From assembly GCA_965652565.1 (NCBI GenBank), contig CBFGWL010000056.1, positions 1 to 20,251 of the forward strand: DNA of 20,251 nucleotides, in the 5' to 3' direction. The number at the start of each line of letters is the position of its first letter. The stretch's first letter is position 1. This DNA is from RSA11 sp965652565 (lineage in GTDB: Bacteria > Actinomycetota > Thermoleophilia > Solirubrobacterales > 70-9). The translations under genes and the position numbers were made by a program. The notes beneath the pieces were generated by a model, which saw only the letters and a list, made by a program, of their open reading frames with translations, made no database searches and had not been told where the DNA came from. Shown one piece after another: positions 13,898 through 20,251 of the stretch.

Positions 13898-15049
13898 GTG
13901 GACTCCCAGACAAAGCGACCGACCCCGCGCACCGTCGTCGTGCTGCTCGCGCTGGCCCTTGCCGCGCTGGCCGGCGGCAACGCCGTCGCGCAGGACCTCC
14001 AGTCCAAGCTCCAGGAGAAGGAGCAGAAGCTGGAGCAGGCGAAGGAACGCAAGGGCGTCCTCACCACGGAGATCTCGCGGTACACGCAGCAGATCAATCA
14101 GTTGCGCGGCGAGGTGGCGACCCTGCGCAACCGGGAGGCGATCGTCCGCGAGCGCCTCGCCGAGACCGAGGCGCGCCTCGAGATGGAGCGCGAGCGTCTC
14201 GAGCAGCTGCGCGACCGGCTGCAGCGCTCGCTCAAGGTGCTGCGCAACCGGCTCGTCGAGATCTACAAGGCCGATCAGCCCGACGCGCTGACCGTGATCC
14301 TGGACTCGAGCGGCTTCGACGACCTCGTCAGCCGCTACGACTACCTGACGCGCGTCCAGGACCAGGACGCGAGCGTCGTCCACCGGGTTCGCGACCTGCG
14401 CGACGAGGCCCGCGACACCGTCGAGCGCGTCGAGGCGGCGCGGGATGAGATCGCCGCCCGCAAGGCGGAGCTGGAGCGCACGCGCGCGCAGCTCGAGGCG
14501 CGCCAGGCCGAGCTCGACGCCGTGCGCGGCCGCAAGGCGTCCGCCCTCGCGTCCGTGCGCAGCAACATCCGCGAGTACGAGGGCGACATCAGCGACTTGA
14601 ACGCGCGGATCCAGGCGCAGCTGCAGGAGGCGCAGGCCTCGACCACCCAGACCGATCCGCTGCCTGCCGGGCCCGTGAAGAACGGCTCGAGCGGGATGAT
14701 CTGGCCCGTCAACGGCCCGGTCGTCTCACCGTACGGGCAGCGCTGGGGCCGCCTGCACGCGGGCATCGACATCGCGGTGCCCGCCGGCACGCCGATCCGC
14801 GCCGCGAAGGCGGGCAACATCGTCCTCGCCGCGCCCACCAGCGGTTACGGCAACTACACCTGCATCGACCACGGCGGCGGGCTCTCCACCTGCTACGCCC
14901 ACCAGTCGAGCTACGCGATCACGTCCGGCTCCGTTTCGCAGGGCCAGGTGATCGGGTATGTGGGTTGCACGGGGCACTGCTACGGTGACCACCTCCACTT
15001 CGAGGTTCGGGTAAACGGCGCGCCCGTGGATCCGATGGGTTATCTGTAA
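13898..15049 (+). CDS. Secreted coiled-coil M23 (LytM/EnvC-like) peptidoglycan endopeptidase
   Basis: From GTG 13898 the protein is 383 aa. A basic start (TKRPTPR) and hydrophobic core (TVVVLLALALAALAGG) end in a plausible AVA/QD signal-peptidase site. A long charged coiled coil follows (about 35-255), then an M23 domain. Its zinc ligands are intact: His287 and Asp291 in HAGIDIAVPAGT, and HLH at 365-367 in GDHLHFEVR. Two Cys pairs surround the active site (YTCIDHGGGLSTC and GCTGHC) and may form disulphides. The layout matches EnvC/FtsX-linked hydrolases or regulators, but conserved metal ligands suggest an active enzyme. TTG 13889 is an alternative start with worse Shine-Dalgarno spacing. Confidence 0.9.
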   Translation: MDSQTKRPTPRTVVVLLALALAALAGGNAVAQDLQSKLQEKEQKLEQAKERKGVLTTEISRYTQQINQLRGEVATLRNREAIVRERLAETEARLEMERERLEQLRDRLQRSLKVLRNRLVEIYKADQPDALTVILDSSGFDDLVSRYDYLTRVQDQDASVVHRVRDLRDEARDTVERVEAARDEIAARKAELERTRAQLEARQAELDAVRGRKASALASVRSNIREYEGDISDLNARIQAQLQEAQASTTQTDPLPAGPVKNGSSGMIWPVNGPVVSPYGQRWGRLHAGIDIAVPAGTPIRAAKAGNIVLAAPTSGYGNYTCIDHGGGLSTCYAHQSSYAITSGSVSQGQVIGYVGCTGHCYGDHLHFEVRVNGAPVDPMGYL

Positions 15050-15062
15050 CGATGCCCGTGAC

Positions 15063-15157
15063 GCCGGGTAAGAGGCTCGGCAGGAAATCAGCGGAAGGAA
15101 TCGCTCAAGGAACGGGAGACGCCTGACGACAGAACGGGAGAGACCCGTTCCGCAGGC
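15063..15157 (+). promoter_or_regulatory. Structured leader with mutually exclusive hairpins before the 229-aa protein gene
   Basis: Two small stems come first: GCCGGG/CTCGGC (15063-15081, one G-T pair) and AGCG/CGCT (15090-15105). After them GGAACGGG (15109-15116) can pair perfectly over 8 bp with CCCGTTCC (15144-15151). The same CCCGTTC can instead pair over 7 bp with GAACGGG (15132-15138, loop AGAGA). In the second fold GCCTG (15121-15125) also closes on CAGGC (15153-15157), burying the only Shine-Dalgarno-like AGG before ATG 15163. A 24-codon ORF (ATG 15052, TGA 15124-15126) begins 2 nt after the M23 stop and ends on the GCCTG arm. This resembles a translational switch; no known riboswitch class is recognised. 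Confidence 0.45.
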
Positions 15158-15162
15158 TTGAC

Positions 15163-15852
15163 ATGGAATCGTCCGCCGCCCACACCCCACGTTTCGCCCA
15201 GCCCGGCCCGGCGCGCGCTTACCTCGCCGGCTCCGGGGTCACCGCCGCGCTCGTCGCCGCAGCCGTCGTCGCTTTCCTCGGCGTGGCGGCTTTCGTCGCG
15301 TTTGAGGGCATGCCCTTCGGCGGGGACGACTCAGCCGACGCGACCGTGCAGATCGCGCCCGGCGCGCCCGAGACAGCGGCACTCGCCGCCAGTACCGCGC
15401 CCGCTGCCGTCGCTGATACGCCCGCGACGCCGAGCCCGGCGGCGATCGCCGAGATCGCCGATTCGCTTCCGCCCGGCGCGCTCAGCCCGGCCGGGGTTGG
15501 CGGCAACAACGGCGGCAATCCACAGGCTGAGGTCCCGAACATCCCCGGTCTTGAGCCGCCCGCACCCCCGCCTTCAGTCACGCCCCCGGCGGCTCCCTCG
15601 AACGGCGCGCTTGGCAACACGGTCAACGGACTTGAGAACACGGCCGGCAACCTCGGCCTCAACCTCCCCCTCAACGACCTGACCAGCCCGGTCACCCAGC
15701 CGCTCGACAAGACGATCAACGGGGCGCTCAACGGCGTCGGCGGGGTGCTGGGTCAGCCCAAGCTCGGCGACAACGTGTCGAAGGGGCTGAACGGCGTAAC
15801 GAACAACCTGCTCGGCAAGGGCGGCGTCGTCGACAAGCTGCTCGGCGGCTGA
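15163..15852 (+). CDS. Membrane-anchored low-complexity surface protein, 229 aa
   Basis: I recognise no family. A short N-terminus leads into one hydrophobic helix (about 21-47, GVTAALVAAAVVAFLGVAAF) that could be an anchor or uncleaved signal. The next part (about 50-145) is Ala/Pro/Thr-rich and likely an extended, cell-wall-crossing linker (ending PAPPPSVTPPAAPS). The last 85 residues are Gly/Asn/Leu-rich with spaced hydrophobics: NTVNGLENTAGNLGLNL, INGALNGVGGVLG and LNGVTNNLLGKGG, and end in KLLGG. This looks like an amphipathic, possibly self-assembling or wall-associated tail. It is preceded by the bistable leader and the M23 peptidase gene, hinting at a cell-envelope role. Its stop converges with that of the hydrolase gene, 19 bp away. 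Confidence 0.75.
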   Translation: MESSAAHTPRFAQPGPARAYLAGSGVTAALVAAAVVAFLGVAAFVAFEGMPFGGDDSADATVQIAPGAPETAALAASTAPAAVADTPATPSPAAIAEIADSLPPGALSPAGVGGNNGGNPQAEVPNIPGLEPPAPPPSVTPPAAPSNGALGNTVNGLENTAGNLGLNLPLNDLTSPVTQPLDKTINGALNGVGGVLGQPKLGDNVSKGLNGVTNNLLGKGGVVDKLLGG

Positions 15853-15871
15853 GCCGCTCGACGCCCTCTGA

Positions 15872-16618
15872 TCAACGGCCCGCGGCGTGCGCGGGCAGGT
15901 TGCGCTCGAGCCAGCGCAGCGCCACGCTTTGCAGCTCCGCGTCGTGCTGCACCGAGCGGTGATGTCCGCCCGGGACGACGATCAGCTTCTTCGGCGCGCC
16001 CGCGCGAGCGTGCAGCTCCTCGGAGAGCTCCACCGGCACGCGCTCATCGCCTCGGGCATGCAACAGGATGAGCGGCTTGGGCGCGACGAGCTCGACCGCG
16101 GCGCGCAGGTCGTGTTCGGCCAGCCACGCGGCCAGCTCCGCCCGCGCCCGCTCGCCCGCGCGGAACTCGAAGTCGCCGGCGCGCACGCCGCGCAGGAGTT
16201 GGTCCTCCCCGGCCGGGCAGATCGCGATCACCCCTGCGATCGAGGGCGAGGTCGCGGCCGCGTGGATCGCCAGGTACCCGCCCATGCTCGAGCCGCGCAC
16301 GCAGACGCGGTTGCCGTCGACGTCCGGGCGCGAGGCGAGGAAGCGGGCCATCCGGCCGATGTCGGCGAGCGCGCCGGGGCCCATCTCGTCGGTGGATTCA
16401 CCGTGCCCGCGCTGGTCGAATGAGAGCGCCGCCCACCCAGCGGCCGCGCATTGCCGCGCGAAGTCGGCATGATTCTCCTTGCGCGAGCCGGCACCGTGGA
16501 TGATGAGCATCGCGGGCCAGGGGCCTTCGCCCGCCGGCAGCCAGAGCCAGTACGGGCGGTCCTGGTGGATCCCTTGCTCGCTCGGGGGCTGTGGGGGCGT
16601 GAGCGGTCGGCTTGCCAT
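15872..16618 (-). CDS. Alpha/beta-hydrolase (dienelactone hydrolase/prolyl-peptidase-like)
   Basis: The 248-aa protein carries the alpha/beta-hydrolase landmarks: oxyanion-hole IIHGAGS (39-45), FDQRGHGES (68-76), nucleophile elbow GSSMGG with Ser111, acid Asp191 in HARGDERVP and His219 or His220 in PGGHHRS. This is a complete catalytic triad. It has no signal peptide, so it is cytoplasmic; the fold covers esterases, acyl-hydrolases and peptidases, and the substrate is unknown. The frame stays open far upstream of ATG 16618, but that part is antisense to lysA and not coding. The ATG at 16618 follows CATTAT by 9 nt and may be leaderless. It is divergent from lysA with a 24-bp gap. Confidence 0.87.
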   Translation of the reverse strand: MASRPLTPPQPPSEQGIHQDRPYWLWLPAGEGPWPAMLIIHGAGSRKENHADFARQCAAAGWAALSFDQRGHGESTDEMGPGALADIGRMARFLASRPDVDGNRVCVRGSSMGGYLAIHAAATSPSIAGVIAICPAGEDQLLRGVRAGDFEFRAGERARAELAAWLAEHDLRAAVELVAPKPLILLHARGDERVPVELSEELHARAGAPKKLIVVPGGHHRSVQHDAELQSVALRWLERNLPAHAAGR

Positions 16619-16626
16619 CGTCTGTG

Positions 16627-16633
16627 GATAATG
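16627..16633. promoter_or_regulatory. Overlapping divergent -10 boxes between the hydrolase gene and lysA
   Basis: The plus strand reads GATAAT (16627-16632), five of six to TATAAT, 10 nt before lysA ATG 16643. The minus strand of the same bases reads CATTAT (16633-16628), four of six, 9 nt before hydrolase ATG 16618. Both transcripts would be leaderless or nearly so, and the two promoters could not be occupied at once. Confidence 0.4.
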
Positions 16634-16642
16634 ACCGCCGCC

Positions 16643-17938
16643 ATGGAGACGACAACGAAGGCAAATCCGGTCGAGGGTTCGGCCGTCTACCCGCTCGGCA
16701 GCCGCGTGAACGAGCGCGGCCATCTCGAGGTGGGCGGTTGCGACGTGGTCGAGCTTGCGGCCGAGTTCGGCACGCCGGCGTACGTGTACGCCGAGGACGA
16801 CATGCGCGCCCGCGCGCGTGCCTACAAGGAAGCCTTCGCCGCGCGCACCGACAACTACGAGATCGTCTTCGCCTCCAAGGCCGCGCCGTTCACCGCGGCT
16901 TACCGTGTCTTCGCCGAGGAGGGCCTGTCCGCGGACGTCGCCTCCGGAGGGGAGCTGCACATGGCCCTGCGCGCGGGTTTCCCACCGGAGCGCATCCACA
17001 TGCACGGCAACAACAAGACGGAGGCCGAGCTGCGCTACGCGGTCGAAGCGGGCGTCGGCCACATCATCCTCGACTCCTTCGACGAGCTGCGGCGCCTCGA
17101 CGCCATGCTCGACCGCCCGCAGGATGTGCTCATCCGCGTCACGCCCGGCATCAAGGCGGACACGCACTCGTACATCCAGACGGGCCAGCTCGATTCGAAG
17201 TTCGGCTTCGGGCTGGAGGACGGGCTCGCCGCCCGGGCGGTGGAGGAGGTGCGCGCCTCGAAGCACCTGCGCCTGGCGGGCCTGCACGCGCACATCGGCT
17301 CGCAGATCTTCGAGCTCGAGCCCTACACGCGCGCGATCGAGGCGCTCGCCACGCTCGCCGACGATGAGATCCGCCTGCTGAACGTGGGCGGCGGACTCGG
17401 CATCGCGTACACGGCCGAGGACGAGCCGCCCTCGATCGAGCAGTACGTCGAGGTGAAGGTGGCGGGCGTCCGCAACGTGTTCGACCCGGTTCCGCGCGTC
17501 CTCGTCGAGCCGGGGCGCTCGCTGGTGGGGAACGCCGGCGTGACTCTCTATACGGTCGGCACGGTCAAGGAGATCCCGGGTGTGCGCACGTACGTCGCGG
17601 TCGACGGCGGCATGTCGGACAACCTGCGCCCGATGCTCTACGGCGCGCGCTACGAGGCCCTCGTCGCAAATCGTGCGAGCGCGCCGGCCGACACCCTCGT
17701 GACGGTGGCCGGGATGCATTGCGAGTCGAGCGACATGATCGTGCGCGACGCGAAGATCGCCGCGCCGCGCATCGGCGATCTGCTCGTCACGCCCGCGACC
17801 GGTGCCTACGGCTACGCGATGGCCTCCAACTACAACGGCGTGCCGCGCCCGCCGGTGATCTTCTGCAAGGACGGCGACGCTCGGGTCGTCGTCCGCCGTG
17901 AGACCTACGACGACCTCGTCGCCCGCGACACCGAGTGA
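16643..17938 (+). CDS. lysA: Diaminopimelate decarboxylase
   Basis: From ATG 16643 the protein is 431 aa. It is a fold-type III PLP enzyme that decarboxylates meso-diaminopimelate to L-lysine, the last step of lysine synthesis. Lys79 in FASKA is the PLP lysine, in the position of the usual YAxKAN. Other landmarks are SADVASGGEL, HIGSQIFELEPY, the glycine-rich phosphate loop VGGGLGIAY, EPGRSLVGNAG, the dimer-interface GMHCESSD and YGYAMASNYN. ATG 16631 is an alternative start 12 nt upstream; 16643 fits better with the -10-like GATAAT. Its stop overlaps the GTG of hom (GTGA, 17935-17938). This is the first gene of an aspartate-family operon. Confidence 0.96.
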   Translation: METTTKANPVEGSAVYPLGSRVNERGHLEVGGCDVVELAAEFGTPAYVYAEDDMRARARAYKEAFAARTDNYEIVFASKAAPFTAAYRVFAEEGLSADVASGGELHMALRAGFPPERIHMHGNNKTEAELRYAVEAGVGHIILDSFDELRRLDAMLDRPQDVLIRVTPGIKADTHSYIQTGQLDSKFGFGLEDGLAARAVEEVRASKHLRLAGLHAHIGSQIFELEPYTRAIEALATLADDEIRLLNVGGGLGIAYTAEDEPPSIEQYVEVKVAGVRNVFDPVPRVLVEPGRSLVGNAGVTLYTVGTVKEIPGVRTYVAVDGGMSDNLRPMLYGARYEALVANRASAPADTLVTVAGMHCESSDMIVRDAKIAAPRIGDLLVTPATGAYGYAMASNYNGVPRPPVIFCKDGDARVVVRRETYDDLVARDTE

Positions 17939-19158
17939 CCGAGATCGCACGCATCGGCCTGCTCGGAAAAGGCACCGTCGGCGGCGCCTTCCATGAGCTC
18001 GTGCGCGAGCGCGCCGATGCGGTGGCCGCGCTCGCCGGGCGGCGCCCCGAGATCGCGGGCGTGCTGCGCCGCAGCGAGGGCGACTTCGAGTCGATCCTCG
18101 CCGAGTCGGACATCGTCGTCGAGCTCATGGGTGGGACCGATCCTGCCCGCGAGTACGTGTTGCGGGCGCTGACCGCGGGCAAGCACGTCGTCACGGCGAA
18201 CAAGCAGCTGCTCGCCCAGCACGGCGACGAGCTCTTCGCGGCCGCGCGCGAGAACGGCGTGCAGCTGCGCTTCGAGGCCGCGGTCGCCGGCGTGGTGCCC
18301 GTGATCCGCGTGATCCAGGAGAGCCTTGCGGCGACCGAGATCACGAAGGTCTTCGGGATCGTCAACGGCACGACCAACTTCATCCTCACGGAGATGGCGC
18401 GCACCGGCGCGACCTTCGAGGAGGTGCTCGCGCGTGCGCAGGAGCTGGGCTACGCGGAGGCGGATCCGAGCGACGACGTCGGGGGCGCGGACGCGGCGGC
18501 GAAGATGGCGATCCTCGCGCGGCTCGCCTTCCACACGCCGGTGAGCCTCGACGACGTCTCGTACGAGGGCATCACCGACATCCAGCCCGAGGATCTGGCC
18601 TACGCCAAGCAGTTCGGGCTCTCGCTCAAGCTGCTCGGAGTGGCCGAGCTGCGCGAGGGTGGGGTCAGCGTGCGGGTCTTCCCGTGCTTCCTCTACCGCG
18701 GGCATCCGCTCGCGCCGGTGGAGGGGCCGTTCAACGCGGTGATGGTTGAGGCGCCGGCGATCACCGAGATCACGATGTCGGGGCCCGGTGCGGGCGGCGT
18801 CGAGACCGCGACCGCGGTGCTCGGCGACGTCGTCTCGATCCTCGCGGGCGAGGCGCCGGTGCACCAGGCGACGCAGCGCTTGGAGATCGTCCGCGACGCG
18901 TCCTCGTCCTTCTATCTGCACATGGAGGTGGCCGATCGGCCCGGCGTGCTTGCCGCCGTCGCCGACGTTCTCGGCCGCAACGACGTGTCGGTGCGCAGCG
19001 TGGTGCAACACGGGCAGGGCGACGAGGCGCGCCTCGTCATGGTCATGCACGAGTGCCCGGAGAGCCGCTTCTACGCCGCGCTGGACGAGCTGGAGAAGCT
19101 GGACTTCCTGCGCGGGACGCCTCGCGCGATCCGCGTGATCGAGGAGGAGTTCGTTTGA
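17935..19158 (+). CDS. hom: Homoserine dehydrogenase with C-terminal ACT domain
   Basis: The 407-aa protein has an N-terminal Rossmann domain (IGLLGKGTVGGAF, about 7-19) with VVTANKQLL, a catalytic domain with GIVNGTTNFIL and YAEADPSDDVGGADAAAKMAIL (Glu175, Asp180, Asp186 and catalytic Lys190), and a C-terminal ACT domain (about 325-400, starting SSFYLHMEVADRPGVLAAVADVL). It reduces aspartate semialdehyde to homoserine using NAD(P)H. The ACT domain usually carries feedback inhibition by threonine. The N-terminal domain looks somewhat shorter than in many homologues. GTG 17935 overlaps the lysA stop. A GAGGAGGAG stretch near the 3' end forms the Shine-Dalgarno of thrC. Confidence 0.96.
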   Translation: MTEIARIGLLGKGTVGGAFHELVRERADAVAALAGRRPEIAGVLRRSEGDFESILAESDIVVELMGGTDPAREYVLRALTAGKHVVTANKQLLAQHGDELFAAARENGVQLRFEAAVAGVVPVIRVIQESLAATEITKVFGIVNGTTNFILTEMARTGATFEEVLARAQELGYAEADPSDDVGGADAAAKMAILARLAFHTPVSLDDVSYEGITDIQPEDLAYAKQFGLSLKLLGVAELREGGVSVRVFPCFLYRGHPLAPVEGPFNAVMVEAPAITEITMSGPGAGGVETATAVLGDVVSILAGEAPVHQATQRLEIVRDASSSFYLHMEVADRPGVLAAVADVLGRNDVSVRSVVQHGQGDEARLVMVMHECPESRFYAALDELEKLDFLRGTPRAIRVIEEEFV

Positions 19159-20192
19159 GCCCGGTGCCGCTGATCGAGCGCTACCGGGATGCCCTGCCCC
19201 TGGAACCCGGCGATCCGGTGATCAGCCTCAACGAGGGTTCGACCCCGCTCATCGAGGCGCCCGTGATCTCCGAGATGGTCGGCGCGCGGGTGTACCTCAA
19301 GTTCGAGGGCGCCAACCCGACGGGGTCGTTCAAGGACCGGGGCATGACCGTCGCCGTCTCGCGCGCGGCGGGCCGCGGGGCGGAGGCCGTGATCTGCGCC
19401 TCCACTGGCAACACTGCCGCGAGTGCGGCGGCTTACGCCGCGAGGGCGGGGATCCGCGGCGCGGTCATCGTCCCGGAGGGCAAGATCGCGATCGGCAAGC
19501 TCGCCCAGGCGCTCATGCACGGCGCGCGGGTGATCGCGCTGCGCGGCAACTTCGACGACGCGCTGCGGATCGTGCGCGAGCTCGCCGAACGCCACCCGAT
19601 CGAGCTCGTCAACTCGGTGAACCCGTACCGGATCGAGGGCCAGAAGACGGCTGCGTTCGAGGTGATCGACGAGCTCGGGGCCGCCCCGGACGCCCTGGCG
19701 ATCCCGGTGGGTAACGCGGGCAACGTCACCGCGTGGAACCGCGGATTCGGCGAACGCGATGAGAAGCCGATCCTCTACGGCTTCCAAGCCGAGGGCGCGG
19801 CGCCGCTCGTCGCCGGCCACCCGATCCCCAACCCGGAGACCGTCGCGTCGGCAATCCGCATCGGCAATCCGGCGCGCTGGGAGGAGGCGATGGAGGCGAT
19901 CACCTCTTCGCGCGGCCGGATTGCGGCCGTCTCCGACGAGCGCATCCTCGCCGCCTACCACCTGCTCGCCGAGCGCGAGGGCGTCTTCTGCGAGCCGGCC
20001 TCCGCCGCTTCCGTCGCGGGGATCCTCGAGCACGGCCTGCCGGTCGCCGAGGGCGCGGCGCCGCCCGAGACCGTCGTCTGCGTCCTGACCGGCCACGGCC
20101 TCAAGGACCCCGACACCGCCCTGGGCAACGCCCCCGCCGTGATCGGCTGCGACGCCGAGCTCGCGGCGGTGGAGCGCGTGGTCTTCGAGTAG
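19155..20192 (+). CDS. thrC: Threonine synthase
   Basis: From TTG 19155 the protein is 345 aa, the compact Bacillus/actinobacterial type. It is a fold-type II PLP enzyme that converts O-phosphohomoserine to threonine. Lys60 in NPTGSFKDRGM is the PLP lysine, SLNEGSTPL is the family N-terminal motif, CASTGNTAAS contacts the substrate and VGNAGNVTAW binds the cofactor phosphate. I chose TTG because its TGA overlap with hom (TTGA, 19155-19158) places GAGGAGGAG (19141-19149) at an ideal 5-nt spacing. GTG 19164 is an alternative, 14 nt from that site. Confidence 0.95.
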   Translation: MSPVPLIERYRDALPLEPGDPVISLNEGSTPLIEAPVISEMVGARVYLKFEGANPTGSFKDRGMTVAVSRAAGRGAEAVICASTGNTAASAAAYAARAGIRGAVIVPEGKIAIGKLAQALMHGARVIALRGNFDDALRIVRELAERHPIELVNSVNPYRIEGQKTAAFEVIDELGAAPDALAIPVGNAGNVTAWNRGFGERDEKPILYGFQAEGAAPLVAGHPIPNPETVASAIRIGNPARWEEAMEAITSSRGRIAAVSDERILAAYHLLAEREGVFCEPASAASVAGILEHGLPVAEGAAPPETVVCVLTGHGLKDPDTALGNAPAVIGCDAELAAVERVVFE

Positions 20193-20251
20193 CGCGGGCG
20201 CGGGGGCGGCGCGGGCGCTTGTGGCGAGCGCCCCGGCGGCGTGGCGGCGCG
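20193..20251 (+). other. Short GC-rich tail after thrC; no gene resolved
   Basis: The last 59 bases are almost all G and C. An open frame from GTG 20221 continues to the edge and could be the start of the next gene; homoserine kinase (thrB) commonly follows thrC. The few residues visible (ASAPAAWRR) show no family motif, so no call is made. Confidence 0.3.

Noticed and set aside
15132..15151. CGGGAGAGACC sequence resembling the 5' part of a glycine riboswitch
   Set aside because: The rest of the glycine aptamer core (GCGCCGAAGGAGCAA-like and CUCUCAGGC-like segments) is absent downstream, and the gene is not a glycine-related gene.
15158..15163. TTGACA, a perfect -35 hexamer, at the start of the 229-aa gene
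   Set aside because: No -10 box at 16-18 bp downstream, and it overlaps the start codon, so it is probably chance.
16619..17950. Long minus-strand open frame continuous with the hydrolase gene
   Set aside because: It lies antisense to lysA, whose motifs are intact. The alpha/beta-hydrolase similarity begins only after ATG 16618. Long antisense frames are expected in GC-rich codon-biased DNA.
20221..20251. Possible start of thrB (homoserine kinase)
   Set aside because: Expected by gene order, but the visible residues show no homoserine kinase motif and the start codon is not supported by a ribosome-binding site.

Overview
The window is strongly GC-rich and densely packed. It looks like chromosome from a high-GC actinobacterium, most plausibly of the Thermoleophilia/Solirubrobacterales type. 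The lineage is an inference from the lysA-hom-thrC order, a luciferase-like F420-type oxidoreductase, an MMPL transporter, GTG/TTG starts, stop/start overlaps of the form NTGA, and several genes whose start codon lies 7-10 nt after a -10-like box (probable leaderless mRNAs). No IS element, phage gene, tRNA, rRNA or CRISPR array is visible.

Layout. 1-2134 (minus): a short-form Orn/Lys/Arg decarboxylase, translationally coupled to an arginine-deiminase/DDAH-type guanidino hydrolase that runs off the left edge; probably a polyamine module. 2210-3646 (plus): a CNNM/CorC-type Mg-linked membrane protein preceded by a 25-codon Asp/Pro-rich upstream ORF whose stop overlaps the gene start. 3722-3964: a small orphan protein. 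3965-4249: a convergent spacer filled with repeats and dyads. 4250-5074 (minus): a 3-hydroxyacyl-CoA dehydrogenase, divergent from an MMPL/RND transporter (5161-7374). 7428-8668: a thiolase under a promoter overlapped by a perfect TetR-like palindrome. 8744-10258: a lipoprotein followed by an LLM-class oxidoreductase.

10275-12620 (minus): a probable operon of a membrane-anchored protein with three cell-wall-binding-repeat-2-like units, a 76-aa unknown protein and a SAM methyltransferase. It is divergent from a His-rich CDF zinc exporter (12695-13636). 13898-15852: a secreted coiled-coil M23 peptidase and a membrane-anchored Pro/Ala then Gly/Asn-rich protein. Between these two lies a leader with two mutually exclusive hairpins, one of which would hide the ribosome-binding region. 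15872-16618 (minus): an alpha/beta hydrolase, separated by only 24 bp from lysA. 16643-20192 (plus): lysA-hom-thrC with 4-nt overlaps, for the aspartate-family pathway to lysine/DAP and threonine.

The metabolic genes are ordinary. The more unusual material is non-coding: the upstream ORF before the CNNM gene, the repeat-packed spacer, the thiolase operator, the bistable leader at 15.1 kb and the recurring leaderless start architecture. All of these are read by eye and none has been tested.
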